From positions 1 through 40,341 of the forward strand of contig CAYPXJ010000010.1 in assembly GCA_964414595.1 (NCBI GenBank): DNA of 40,341 nucleotides, read 5' to 3'. Origin of the DNA: CAYPXJ01 sp964414595 (GTDB lineage Bacteria; Pseudomonadota; Alphaproteobacteria; Rickettsiales; CAIJLX01). Below, piece by piece: positions 14,468 through 22,863 of the stretch. The notes below the pieces were generated by a model. That model made no database searches. It was not told where the DNA came from and was given only the letters and a program-made list of their open reading frames with translations. Position numbers and translations under genes: made by a program. Position 1 is the stretch's first letter. Each line of letters begins with the position of its first letter.

Positions 14468-14860
14468 ATGGACTATCTTTTCGCGAATTATCTGCCGATT
14501 ATCGTTTTTTTGACTATTGCGGTTGTTATTTCTGCGATTGTCGTCGGCATCCCTTTCATTATCGCCCTGCGCAATTTGCTCAGAAATAAAACGTATTCGC
14601 TTATTACNNNNNNNNNNCTTTCTGCCTATGAGTGTGGTTTTGATCCCTTTGGCGATGCGCGCGGCAAATTCGATGTGCGTTTTTATCTTGTCTCGATTTT
14701 ATTTATTATTTTTGATTTGGAAGTCGCGTTTCTTTTTCCCTGGGCGATTACGCTCGGCGATATTGGCGTGTATGGATTTTGGTCGATGATGCTGTTTCTT
14801 TTTGTGCTCACCGTAGGCTTTATTTACGAATGGAAGAAAGGCGCATTGGAGTGGGAGTGA
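14468..14860 (+). CDS. nuoA: NADH-quinone oxidoreductase subunit A (interrupted by assembly gap)
   Basis: NuoA is a three-helix membrane subunit of complex I at the quinone-site end. The N-terminal helix (MDYLFANYLPIIVFLTIAVV) and the strongly conserved LSAYECGFDPFGDARGKFDV and FYLVSILFIIFDLEVAFLFP are visible, ending EWKKGALEWE. Ten Ns at 14608-14617 interrupt the loop between helix 1 and the YECGF motif. The frame is kept as written, but the visible loop residues before the gap (LLRNKTYSLI) and the placeholder make it longer than usual, so the real gap may be shorter. The ATG at 14468 fits the family; an in-frame ATG at 14432 would add 12 unneeded residues. Confidence 0.9.
   Translation: MDYLFANYLPIIVFLTIAVVISAIVVGIPFIIALRNLLRNKTYSLIXXXXLSAYECGFDPFGDARGKFDVRFYLVSILFIIFDLEVAFLFPWAITLGDIGVYGFWSMMLFLFVLTVGFIYEWKKGALEWE
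14608..14617. other. Assembly gap (10 N) inside nuoA
   Basis: Ten Ns, likely a fixed-size placeholder, fall in the matrix-side loop of nuoA. Both sides read in one frame and encode recognisable NuoA, so the gene is almost surely intact in the organism. The flanking 10 residues before the gap align only loosely with known NuoA loops and may include contig-end error. Confidence 0.98.
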
Positions 14861-14861
14861 T

Positions 14862-15422
14862 ATGACAAAACAACTCATCAATCCGCAGCCGCTTGATAAA
14901 ATTCTGCGTCCCGGAACGGAGCAGGACGTTATTTTTGAGCAGGCTTTCAGCGAGATGAGCGACAAAGGTTTCGTCGTGGCGCAGCTGGATAAGTTGGTAA
15001 ATTGGGCGCGGACGGGTTCGCTTTGGCCGATGACGTTCGGCTTGGCCTGTTGCGCCGTTGAGATGATGCAAGCGGCGGCAAGCCGTTACGACATGGATCG
15101 GTTCGGCATGTTGTTTCGCCCGAGCCCCCGCCAATCCGACGTGATGATTGTCGCCGGTACGCTCACCAATAAAATGGCGCCGGCGCTGCGCAAAGTATAT
15201 GACCAGATGCCGGAGCCACGCTGGGTGATTTCGATGGGCAGCTGCGCGAATGGCGGCGGTTATTACCATTATTCTTATTCCGTGGTGCGCGGTTGCGATC
15301 GCGTAGTGCCGGTAGATGTCTATGTGCCTGGTTGCCCGCCAACGGCGGAAGCGCTGCTTTACGGCGTGCTGCAACTCCAGAAAAAAATTCACCGTCAAGG
15401 CACGGTGATTAAGCGGTATTAA
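14862..15422 (+). CDS. nuoB: NADH-quinone oxidoreductase subunit B
   Basis: NuoB holds the terminal [4Fe-4S] cluster N2, which passes electrons to quinone. The 186-residue protein shows the cluster cysteines in FGLACCAVEMM, GSCANGGGYYHYSYSV and YVPGCPPTAEALLYG. PRQSDVMIVAGTLTNKMAP lies between them. Length is normal for the alphaproteobacterial and mitochondrial (PSST) form. It starts 1 bp after the nuoA stop and ends 1 bp before nuoC. Confidence 0.97.
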   Translation: MTKQLINPQPLDKILRPGTEQDVIFEQAFSEMSDKGFVVAQLDKLVNWARTGSLWPMTFGLACCAVEMMQAAASRYDMDRFGMLFRPSPRQSDVMIVAGTLTNKMAPALRKVYDQMPEPRWVISMGSCANGGGYYHYSYSVVRGCDRVVPVDVYVPGCPPTAEALLYGVLQLQKKIHRQGTVIKRY

Positions 15423-15423
15423 T

Positions 15424-16071
15424 ATGGCAGACATGGCTCAAATCAAAGCGCTGCAAAAGTACATGGCGGAAAAACTCAGCAAGCGTAAAACGCTGAAGTT
15501 TGAAGAATCGGATGACGCGCTGGTTGTATATGTAGAAGCAAAAGATATTGAGAAAGTTTTGATATTTCTTCGCGACGATGTGAAATGCCAATTCCGCCAA
15601 CTCATTGATGTTTTTGGCGTTGATTATCCTGAGCGCGAATTGCGTTTTGAAGTCATTTATAATTTGCTCAGCTTAAAATATAACGTGCGTGCGCGTATAA
15701 AAGTATTGGCGGATGAGGTGACTACTGTTCCTTCCGCGGCTTCGGTTTTTTCCGCTGCCACGTGGTTTGAGCGCGAAGTGTGGGATATGTATGGCGTGAA
15801 TTTTGAAAATAATCCTGATCTCCGCCGCATCCTTACCGATTATGGTTTTGAAGGCCATCCTCTGCGTAAAGATTTTCCGCTCACCGGCTATGTGGAAGTG
15901 CGTTACGACACGGAGAAGAAGCGCGTGGTGTACGAGCCTGTGCAACTGGATCAGGAGTTTCGTAATTTCGATTTCGTGAGCCCTTGGGAAGGGACGGACT
16001 ATGTAAAACCCATTCTTCCCGGCGATGAAAAAGCGACTGTGCCGCAGGCGCCTCAGAAGAAGGTGGGATGA
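15424..16071 (+). CDS. nuoC: NADH-quinone oxidoreductase subunit C
   Basis: NuoC is the 30-kDa peripheral-arm subunit that packs against NuoD. The 215-residue sequence contains the family signature (TWFEREVWDMYGVNFENNPD, then RRILTDYGFEGHPLRKDFPL) and ends with a short Lys/Pro/Gln tail. It is a separate gene from nuoD, unlike the fused nuoCD of E. coli, which is the normal state in alphaproteobacteria and mitochondria. The last codon overlaps the nuoD start at GATGATGA, so translation is coupled. Confidence 0.96.
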   Translation: MADMAQIKALQKYMAEKLSKRKTLKFEESDDALVVYVEAKDIEKVLIFLRDDVKCQFRQLIDVFGVDYPERELRFEVIYNLLSLKYNVRARIKVLADEVTTVPSAASVFSAATWFEREVWDMYGVNFENNPDLRRILTDYGFEGHPLRKDFPLTGYVEVRYDTEKKRVVYEPVQLDQEFRNFDFVSPWEGTDYVKPILPGDEKATVPQAPQKKVG

Positions 16072-17249
16072 TGAGCCAGGTTGAACTCAAAAATCTCACG
16101 CTGAATTTCGGCCCGCAACACCCTGCGGCACACGGTGTATTGCGTTTGATTCTTGAAATGGATGGTGAGGTGATTGAGCGCGCCGACCCCCATATTGGTC
16201 TGTTACATCGCGGTACAGAAAAACTGATGGAGCACAAAACCTATATTCAGGCGGTGCCGTATCTGGATCGCCTCGATTATGTGTCGCCCATGTGCCAGGA
16301 ACATGCGTTTGCGCTTTCGGTGGAAAAATTGCTCGGCTGTGACGTGCCGCTGCGCGCGCAATATATTCGCGTGCTATTTTCTGAAATTACGCGGCTCTTA
16401 AATCATATTATGAACGTGACGACGCAAGCGCTGGATATTGGTGCGACAACGCCTTTGCTCTGGATGTTTGAAGAGCGCGAGAAAATGCTGGAATTTTATG
16501 AGCGAGTTTCGGGTGCGCGTTTCCATTCTGCTTATTTCCGTCCGGGCGGTGTGAAATCAGATTTACCTTACGGTCTGCTTGAGGATATTGCTGAATTCAC
16601 GGAGAGCTTTCCAAAATATCTGGACGATATGGAAGGGCTGATAACCGAAAATCGTATTTTCAAACAGCGCACGGTAGATATTGGCGTTGTTTCGCCGGAA
16701 GAGGCGCTGGATTGGGGCTTTACAGGCCCCATGCTGCGTGGCTCCGGTATTCCTTGGGATCTGCGTAAGAGTCAGCCTTACGATGTTTATGATAAAATGG
16801 AATTCGATATTCCGGTGGGCAAAAACGGTGATTCGTATGACCGTTATTTGGTGCGTGTGGAAGAAATGCGCCAAAGCCTGAAAATTATTCAGCAATGTAT
16901 TGAGCAAATGCCTGCAGGACCTGTTAAAACTTTAGATCGAAAAATAGCGCCGCCGCCACGCGAAGAAATGAAGCATTCGATGGAAGCGCTTATCCATCAT
17001 TTCAAACTTTATACCGAAGGTTATCACGTTCCTGCGGGTGAGGCTTATGTGCCTGTGGAAGCGCCGAAGGGTGAGTTTGGGGTATATGTGGTTTCAACGG
17101 GGCTTAATAAACCCTATCGCTGCCGTTTGCGTGCGCCAGGATTTGCGCATCTGCAAGGTTTAGATTTTATGAGCAAAGGCCATTTACTTGCCGATGTTGT
17201 AACCATTATCGGCACGCTGGATATTGTGTTTGGTGAGGTGGACCGATGA
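16068..17249 (+). CDS. nuoD: NADH-quinone oxidoreductase subunit D
   Basis: NuoD is the 49-kDa subunit that forms much of the quinone-reduction pocket with NuoB. The 393-residue protein shows NFGPQHPAAHGVLRLILEMD with the quinone-site histidine, HIGLLHRGTEKLMEHKTY, and the C-terminal GFAHLQGLDFMSKGHLLADV and GTLDIVFGEVDR. Length matches the family. Two tandem ATGs (16068 and 16071) are possible starts and differ by one residue. The stop overlaps the nuoE start by 4 bp (ATGA). Confidence 0.97.
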   Translation: MMSQVELKNLTLNFGPQHPAAHGVLRLILEMDGEVIERADPHIGLLHRGTEKLMEHKTYIQAVPYLDRLDYVSPMCQEHAFALSVEKLLGCDVPLRAQYIRVLFSEITRLLNHIMNVTTQALDIGATTPLLWMFEEREKMLEFYERVSGARFHSAYFRPGGVKSDLPYGLLEDIAEFTESFPKYLDDMEGLITENRIFKQRTVDIGVVSPEEALDWGFTGPMLRGSGIPWDLRKSQPYDVYDKMEFDIPVGKNGDSYDRYLVRVEEMRQSLKIIQQCIEQMPAGPVKTLDRKIAPPPREEMKHSMEALIHHFKLYTEGYHVPAGEAYVPVEAPKGEFGVYVVSTGLNKPYRCRLRAPGFAHLQGLDFMSKGHLLADVVTIIGTLDIVFGEVDR

Positions 17250-17935
17250 GCCGCAATCTAGTTGCAGAATCGACCGGCAAAAAATTCGAATTCACGAAAG
17301 AGAATTTGAAAAAAGCGGAAGCTATCGTCGCGAAATATCCGAAAGGCCAGCAGCGCAGCGCGATGCTGCCGCTGCTCGATCTCGCGCAGCGTCAAAATGG
17401 AAATTGGGTGTCGATGGAAGTGATGCAGTATCTGGCGACGCTGCTTCTCGTGCCGTATATTAAAGTGTATGAAGTAGCGACGTTCTATACGATGTTCAAT
17501 CTGCAGCCGATTGGCAAATACCATGTGCAAGTGTGCCGCACTACGCCGTGTTGGTTGCGCGGTTCTGATAATTTGACAAATCTTTGCAAGAAAAAATTAG
17601 GTGTTGGTTTACACGAAACGACGCGTGATGGAAAATTCACGCTGACGGAAGTGGAATGCCTCGGTGCGTGTGTCAATGCGCCGATGGTGCAAATTAACGA
17701 CGATTATTATGAAGATCTTTCGCCGGAACTTTTAGAAGATGTGCTGGATGATTTGGCCGCTGGAAAGAAGCCGAATGTTGGTTCCCAAACGGGCAGAACA
17801 TGCTCTGCGCCGCTGGGTGAGCTAACTTCGCTTGCGCAATTTGCCAATCAAAATAACGCTGCGACAAAACCTGCTGTTAAAGCGGTTCCGAAAAAGGCGC
17901 CCACAGTGGCAAAAAAGAAAACAGGTAAAAAATAA
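17246..17935 (+). CDS. nuoE: NADH-quinone oxidoreductase subunit E
   Basis: NuoE is the 24-kDa thioredoxin-fold subunit with the [2Fe-2S] cluster N1a, next to NuoF. The four ligands are visible in VCRTTPCWLRGS and VECLGACVNAPMVQI. The core ends near residue 185 and is followed by a low-complexity Ala/Lys/Pro tail (KAVPKKAPTVAKKKTGKK), giving 229 residues. Such basic tails are common in alphaproteobacterial NuoE. It overlaps nuoD by 4 bp and nuoF by 1 bp (TAATG), so the three are translationally coupled. Confidence 0.96.
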   Translation: MSRNLVAESTGKKFEFTKENLKKAEAIVAKYPKGQQRSAMLPLLDLAQRQNGNWVSMEVMQYLATLLLVPYIKVYEVATFYTMFNLQPIGKYHVQVCRTTPCWLRGSDNLTNLCKKKLGVGLHETTRDGKFTLTEVECLGACVNAPMVQINDDYYEDLSPELLEDVLDDLAAGKKPNVGSQTGRTCSAPLGELTSLAQFANQNNAATKPAVKAVPKKAPTVAKKKTGKK

Positions 17936-19233
17936 TGCTGAACGATAAAGATCGCATATTTACCAATTTGTATGGTTTTGAATCCGCTGGATTGAAGGCG
18001 GCGCAAAAGCGTGGCGATTGGGATAATACGAAAAAAATTCTAGCGATGGGACGCGATGCTATCATCCAGCAGATGAAGGATTCTGGTTTGCGTGGCCGCG
18101 GTGGTGCGGGTTTCCCCACAGGCATGAAATGGTCGTTTATGCCTAAAGAGCCGCCGAAGGATCAGTTCGGTACACCAAAGCCATCTTATTTGGTGATTAA
18201 TGCCGATGAGTCTGAGCCGGGCACTTGTAAAGACCGTGAAATTTTGCGTAACGACCCGCATAAATTAATTGAAGGCGCGTTGATTGCGGGATTCGCGATG
18301 GGCGCAAAAGCGGCCTATATTTATATTCGCGGTGAATTTTATAACGAAGCAAGCGCGACGCAAATCGCCATCGATGAAGCCTATGATGCCGGGCTGATTG
18401 GCAAAAATGCCTGCGGTTCAGGTTATGATTTCGATGTGTATCTGCATCGCGGTGCGGGTGCCTACATTTGCGGTGAAGAAACGGCTCTCATGGAATCACT
18501 TGAGGGCAAAAAAGGTCAGCCCCGCTTAAAGCCGCCATTTCCGGCGGGAGTAGGCATCTGGGGTTGCCCGACAACAATTAATAATGTGGAAACCATTGCC
18601 GTCGCGCCGACGATTTTACGCCGCGGGGCAAAATGGTTTGCGGCGCTCGGTCGCCCGAATAATGCGGGCACAAAAATTTTCTGTATTTCGGGCCATGTGA
18701 ATAATCCTTGCAACGTTGAAGAAGAAATGGGGATTCCGCTTAAAGAACTTATCAACAAACATGCGGGCGGCGTGCGTGGCGGTTGGGAGAATCTACTTGC
18801 AGTCGTGCCGGGTGGCTCTTCGGTTCCGGTTTTGCCAAAACAGATTTGCGATACGGTGTTGATGGATTTTGATTCGCTGAAAGAGGTGAAGTCGGGTTTA
18901 GGCACAGCGGCTGTAATTGTGATGGATAAATCCACCGACATTATTGAAGCGATTGCGCGTTTTGCGCATTTTTATATGCACGAATCTTGTGGCCAATGTA
19001 CTCCGTGCCGTGAGGGCACTGGCTGGATGTGGCGCGTGATGACACGCATGGTTCGCGGCGAAGCGGAAATTTCTGAAATCGATTCGCTGCTTGATGTTGC
19101 GGGACAAATTGAAGGCCATACGATCTGTGCGCTCGGCGATGCAGCAGCATGGCCGATTCAAGGTCTCGTGCGTCATTTCCGTCCGGTGATGGAAGAGCGC
19201 ATCAAAAATTATAAAAAGCGAAAGGTAGCCTAA
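17935..19233 (+). CDS. nuoF: NADH-quinone oxidoreductase subunit F
   Basis: NuoF binds NADH and FMN and carries [4Fe-4S] cluster N3, the entry point of electrons into complex I. The 432-residue sequence contains GLRGRGGAGFPTGMKW (NADH/FMN fold), NADESEPGTCKDREI, GAGAYICGEETALMESLEG and the cluster cysteines Cys352, Cys355 and Cys358 in ESCGQCTPCREG with Cys398 in TICALGD. All expected residues are present. It is followed after 3 bp by a 23-codon micro-ORF and then nuoG. Confidence 0.98.
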   Translation: MLNDKDRIFTNLYGFESAGLKAAQKRGDWDNTKKILAMGRDAIIQQMKDSGLRGRGGAGFPTGMKWSFMPKEPPKDQFGTPKPSYLVINADESEPGTCKDREILRNDPHKLIEGALIAGFAMGAKAAYIYIRGEFYNEASATQIAIDEAYDAGLIGKNACGSGYDFDVYLHRGAGAYICGEETALMESLEGKKGQPRLKPPFPAGVGIWGCPTTINNVETIAVAPTILRRGAKWFAALGRPNNAGTKIFCISGHVNNPCNVEEEMGIPLKELINKHAGGVRGGWENLLAVVPGGSSVPVLPKQICDTVLMDFDSLKEVKSGLGTAAVIVMDKSTDIIEAIARFAHFYMHESCGQCTPCREGTGWMWRVMTRMVRGEAEISEIDSLLDVAGQIEGHTICALGDAAAWPIQGLVRHFRPVMEERIKNYKKRKVA

Positions 19234-19236
19234 ATC

Positions 19237-19308
19237 ATGAAGCAGATGATTCTGGTAGTTACAATCGCTTTCGGGTTTATTTATCTGGTGTTGGAGATGA
19301 GCAATTAA
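19237..19308 (+). CDS. 23-residue putative membrane micropeptide between nuoF and nuoG
   Basis: ATG at 19237 opens 23 codons ending TAA at 19306-19308, and the nuoG ATG follows with no gap. The predicted peptide (MKQMILVVTIAFGFIYLVLE then MSN) is a single hydrophobic helix of about 16-18 residues with a positively charged start and an acidic end, just long enough to span a membrane. An AAAGG sits about 12 bp before the start, and a GGAG inside the ORF (19293-19296) may serve nuoG. It starts 3 bp after nuoF stops, so the spacing is operon-like. I do not know this peptide from a family. It may be a structural spacer only. Confidence 0.45.
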   Translation: MKQMILVVTIAFGFIYLVLEMSN

Positions 19309-21363
19309 ATGGCGCAGGTTACAATAAACGGTAAAGAATATACGGTGCAGGATGGCATGACGATCATTCAGGCCTGCGAAATTGCGGGCATTGAAATTCC
19401 GCGTTTCTGCTATCACGATCGCCTGCATATTGCCGGTAATTGCCGTATGTGCCTGGTGGAAGTGAAGGGCGGGCCGCCGAAGCCGGTTGCAAGCTGCGCG
19501 ATGCCGGTGGCAAATGGCCAAGTGATTTTTACGAATTCGCCGATGGTAAAAAAGGCGCGCGAAGGCGTTATGGAATTTTTGCTCATCAACCATCCGCTGG
19601 ATTGCCCAATCTGTGACCAGGGCGGTGAGTGCGATTTGCAGGATCAGGCAATGGCGTATGGCCGCGGTAAAAATCGTTACCATGAAAATAAGCGTGCTGT
19701 TGTTGAAAAATATATGGGCCCGCTCATCAAAACGCATATGACGCGGTGCATTCATTGCACGCGCTGTATTCGTTTCGCGGAGGAAGTGGCGGGCGTGCCG
19801 GAGCTTGGCGCGATCGGTCGCGGCGAAGATATGCAGGTGACGACCTATGTTGAAAAAGCGATCAGCTCGGAGCTTTCCGGCAATCTGGTTGATCTGTGCC
19901 CGGTTGGTGCGCTGACATCGCGTCCTTATGCGTTTACCGCGCGACCATGGGAACTTAAGAAAACCGAATCGATTGATGTGTTGGATGCGGTGGGCTCCAA
20001 TATTCGCGTGGATTCGCGTGGCCTCGCCGTGATGCGTGTATTGCCGCGCCTTAATGAAGAAATTAATGAAGAATGGATTTCGGATAAAACACGTCACGCG
20101 TGTGACGGCTTGCTTAATCAACGTCTGGATAAGCCGATGGTGCGTAAAAATGGCAAATTGCAGCCTGCATCGTGGGATGAAGCCTTTGCGGCGATTGCCA
20201 AACGTATTAAAGGTGTAGATCCAAAACGGATTGCGGCCCTTGCTGGAAATCTGGCGGATGCGGAGTCCATGTTGTTACTCAAAGAGCTATTCAAGAAAAT
20301 CGGCTCACAAAATATGGATTGCCGTATTGATGGGGCGCAAATCGATAATAAATCGCGCGGAAATTATTTATTCAATACGACGATTGCAGGGATTGAAGAA
20401 GCGGACGCGCTGCTGATTATCGGTGCGAACCCGCGTGTGGAAGCGCCGATTGTGAATCAACGTATTCGCAAACGTTGGCGCGCTGGAAAGTTCCCAATCG
20501 CGCGTATCGGTGCGGCCGCGAATTTGACATATGATTACGAAGATTTAGGCGATACACCGGAAATTCTTTCTGAAATTGCCAGCGGTAAACATGCGTTTGC
20601 GAAGGTGCTTAAATCTGCGAAGAAGCCCATGATTATTGTGGGCGCCTCTGCTTACACGCGTGTGGACTATCCCGCTATTTTTGCCCTGATTGGCGAAATT
20701 TGTGATGCCTATGATGTGGTGCAAGATAAGTGGAATGGATTTAATATTCTGCATACGGCTGCATCACGCGTTGGGGGATTGGATATTGGTTTTGTGCCAG
20801 GCGCGCGGGGTTTGGATGCATCAGGAATTCTTGAAGCGGCGCGTAAAGGGGATATGGAAGTAGTGTATTTGCTGGGCGCAGATGAAATTGATACTGCGGC
20901 GCTTAAGAAAACATTTGTTATTTACCAAGGGCATCACGGCGATGCGGGTGCGCACGCAGCGGATGTGATTCTGCCGGGTGCGGCTTATACTGAGAAAAGC
21001 GCAACCTATGTGAATCTGGAAGGCCGGGCGCAGCGCACGACACAAGCTGTTTTTCCGCCGGGGCAGGCGCGTGAAGATTGGCGTATTTTAGCCGACCTTG
21101 CCACTGCCTTGGGTTTTGATTTTGGTTATAAATCCGTTCGTCAAGTGCGCGATGCGCTCGTGCAGCAGAGTGAATTCTTTGTGCATCTTGGTGAAGTAAA
21201 AGCGGGTAATTGTAGTTTCCCGAAAAAAGGCGGCAAGCTACTTAGTGAGCCTTTTGCAGAATTCATTACAAATTTTTACATGACGGATTCCATTAGCCGT
21301 GCGTCTAAAACCATGGCGGCATGCACGGCAGAAATTCTCGGATCGCAGAAGGAAGCAGCCTAA
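19309..21363 (+). CDS. nuoG: NADH-quinone oxidoreductase subunit G
   Basis: NuoG is the 75-kDa subunit carrying iron-sulfur clusters N1b, N4 and N5 that link NuoF to NuoI. The N-terminal ferredoxin domain has CYHDRLHIAGNCRMCLVEV and SCAMPV; then come HPLDCPICDQGGECDLQDQ, TRCIHCTRCIRF and LVDLCPVGAL. The rest is a molybdopterin-oxidoreductase-like fold without metal, ending with NVLE-type regions replaced by ATYVNLEGRAQRTTQAVFPP. Its 684 residues fit the mitochondrial-type subunit. Its TAA overlaps the nuoH ATG by one base. Confidence 0.97.
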   Translation: MAQVTINGKEYTVQDGMTIIQACEIAGIEIPRFCYHDRLHIAGNCRMCLVEVKGGPPKPVASCAMPVANGQVIFTNSPMVKKAREGVMEFLLINHPLDCPICDQGGECDLQDQAMAYGRGKNRYHENKRAVVEKYMGPLIKTHMTRCIHCTRCIRFAEEVAGVPELGAIGRGEDMQVTTYVEKAISSELSGNLVDLCPVGALTSRPYAFTARPWELKKTESIDVLDAVGSNIRVDSRGLAVMRVLPRLNEEINEEWISDKTRHACDGLLNQRLDKPMVRKNGKLQPASWDEAFAAIAKRIKGVDPKRIAALAGNLADAESMLLLKELFKKIGSQNMDCRIDGAQIDNKSRGNYLFNTTIAGIEEADALLIIGANPRVEAPIVNQRIRKRWRAGKFPIARIGAAANLTYDYEDLGDTPEILSEIASGKHAFAKVLKSAKKPMIIVGASAYTRVDYPAIFALIGEICDAYDVVQDKWNGFNILHTAASRVGGLDIGFVPGARGLDASGILEAARKGDMEVVYLLGADEIDTAALKKTFVIYQGHHGDAGAHAADVILPGAAYTEKSATYVNLEGRAQRTTQAVFPPGQAREDWRILADLATALGFDFGYKSVRQVRDALVQQSEFFVHLGEVKAGNCSFPKKGGKLLSEPFAEFITNFYMTDSISRASKTMAACTAEILGSQKEAA

Positions 21364-22367
21364 TGGAAACGCTGGAATTTCTTGTCAATTACGTGCTGTT
21401 TGATATGAAGCTACTGCACATTTTGTGTATTGTTTTGCCGTTATTAATCACGGTAGCCTATCTAACACTCGCAGAGCGCCGCGTGATAGCCTGGATGCAG
21501 CTGCGCAAAGGCCCGAACGTAGTCGGTTTGTTTGGAATGTTGCAGCCCTTTGCCGATGCGCTGAAATTGATGACGAAGGAAATTCTAATTCCGACCGGTG
21601 CCAACAAGGGGTTATTCCTACTCGCGCCGATGATTACCTTTGTACTCGCGCTGATTGGCTGGGCGGTTATTCCTTTTGATGAGGGTTTGGCACTTTCCAA
21701 TTTGAATGTGGGTGTTTTGTATCTCTTCGCCATTTCTTCCTTGGGCGTTTATGGCATTATTATTGCAGGTTGGGCGAGCAATTCTAAATACGCGTTTTTG
21801 GGGGGCATTCGCTCCGCCGCGCAAATGATTTCTTACGAAATTTCGATAGGCCTTGTGGTGATTACCGTGCTGCTTAAAGTGGGATCGCTCAATCTTTCCG
21901 ATATTATTAAAGCGCAAGCGGATGGCTGGTTTGTGTTCTCTGCATTGCTGCCAATGTTTGTTGTATTCTTTATCTCCACGCTTGCGGAAACGAATCGTCA
22001 CCCGTTTGACCTGCCGGAAGCGGAAGCAGAGTTAGTAGCTGGTTTTAACGTGGAATATTCTTCGATGGCGTTTGCACTGTTTTTCTTGGGCGAATACGCG
22101 AATATGATTTTGATGTCGGCGATGACGGCAATTCTTTTCCTAGGCGGATGGATGCCGCCGCTGGATATCGCTCCATTTAATTGGCTTCCTGGGCCATTAT
22201 GGTTGATTCTAAAAATTGTGATTTTGCTTTTTACGTTCCTTTGGGTTCGCGCTACGCTACCACGCTATCGCTATGATCAACTCATGCGTTTAGGCTGGAA
22301 GATTTTCTTACCCTTCTCACTTATCTGGGTGGTGTTTATCGCCGCGCTGGAAGTTTATGCGAAATAG
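21363..22367 (+). CDS. nuoH: NADH-quinone oxidoreductase subunit H
   Basis: NuoH is the membrane subunit that seals the quinone chamber and starts the proton channel chain. The 334-residue sequence from the ATG at 21363 has about eight membrane helices and the conserved ERRVIAWMQLRKGPNVVG, SNSKYAFLGGIRSAAQMISY and ETNRHPFDLPEAEAELVAGF stretches with the acidic residues of the quinone channel. I chose this start because it begins the first hydrophobic segment and overlaps the nuoG stop (TAATG). An in-frame ATG 42 bp upstream lies inside nuoG. Confidence 0.96.
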   Translation: METLEFLVNYVLFDMKLLHILCIVLPLLITVAYLTLAERRVIAWMQLRKGPNVVGLFGMLQPFADALKLMTKEILIPTGANKGLFLLAPMITFVLALIGWAVIPFDEGLALSNLNVGVLYLFAISSLGVYGIIIAGWASNSKYAFLGGIRSAAQMISYEISIGLVVITVLLKVGSLNLSDIIKAQADGWFVFSALLPMFVVFFISTLAETNRHPFDLPEAEAELVAGFNVEYSSMAFALFFLGEYANMILMSAMTAILFLGGWMPPLDIAPFNWLPGPLWLILKIVILLFTFLWVRATLPRYRYDQLMRLGWKIFLPFSLIWVVFIAALEVYAK

Positions 22368-22375
22368 AGGGCATT

Positions 22376-22858
22376 ATGTTGGATAAATACGCACGGTCCT
22401 TATTACTCAGTGAAATAGCCAAGGGCATGTACCTTACGGTAAAATATATGTTTAAACCGAAGGTTACGATTAATTACCCTTACGAAAAAGGGCCAATCAG
22501 TACACGTTTTCGTGGTGAGCACGCCTTGCGCCGCTATGCGAATGGAGAAGAGCGCTGCATTGCATGTAAGCTTTGTGAAGCGGTTTGCCCCGCGCAGGCT
22601 ATTACCATTGAGGCGGAGGTACGTGCTGATGGATCGCGTCGTACCACGCGCTACGATATTGATATGACAAAATGTATTTACTGTGGCCTGTGCGAGGAAG
22701 CATGTCCGGTGGATGCGATTGTGGAGGGGCCGAATTTTGAATTCGCCACGGAGACGCACGAAGAATTGCTTTACGATAAAAATAAACTTCTGGCTAACGG
22801 AGAGCGCTGGGAAAAAGAGCTTGCTGCGCGACTTGAAGCGGAGGCGCCTTACCGGTAA
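22376..22858 (+). CDS. nuoI: NADH-quinone oxidoreductase subunit I
   Basis: NuoI is the 23-kDa (TYKY) subunit with two [4Fe-4S] clusters, N6a and N6b, that carry electrons to NuoB. Both ferredoxin motifs are intact: CIACKLCEAVCPAQAITIEA and CIYCGLCEEACPVDAIVEGP. FRGEHALRRYANGEERC precedes them. The 160-residue length is typical for alphaproteobacteria. It lies 8 bp after nuoH and 5 bp before nuoJ. Confidence 0.97.
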   Translation: MLDKYARSLLLSEIAKGMYLTVKYMFKPKVTINYPYEKGPISTRFRGEHALRRYANGEERCIACKLCEAVCPAQAITIEAEVRADGSRRTTRYDIDMTKCIYCGLCEEACPVDAIVEGPNFEFATETHEELLYDKNKLLANGERWEKELAARLEAEAPYR

Positions 22859-22863
22859 AATTT

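Noticed and set aside
18898..20121. A 407-codon open frame on the minus strand across nuoF/nuoG
   Set aside because: It lies opposite strongly conserved nuoF and nuoG, its predicted protein is rich in His, Arg and Asn with no recognisable domain, and it has no ribosome site; it is a shadow of codon bias.
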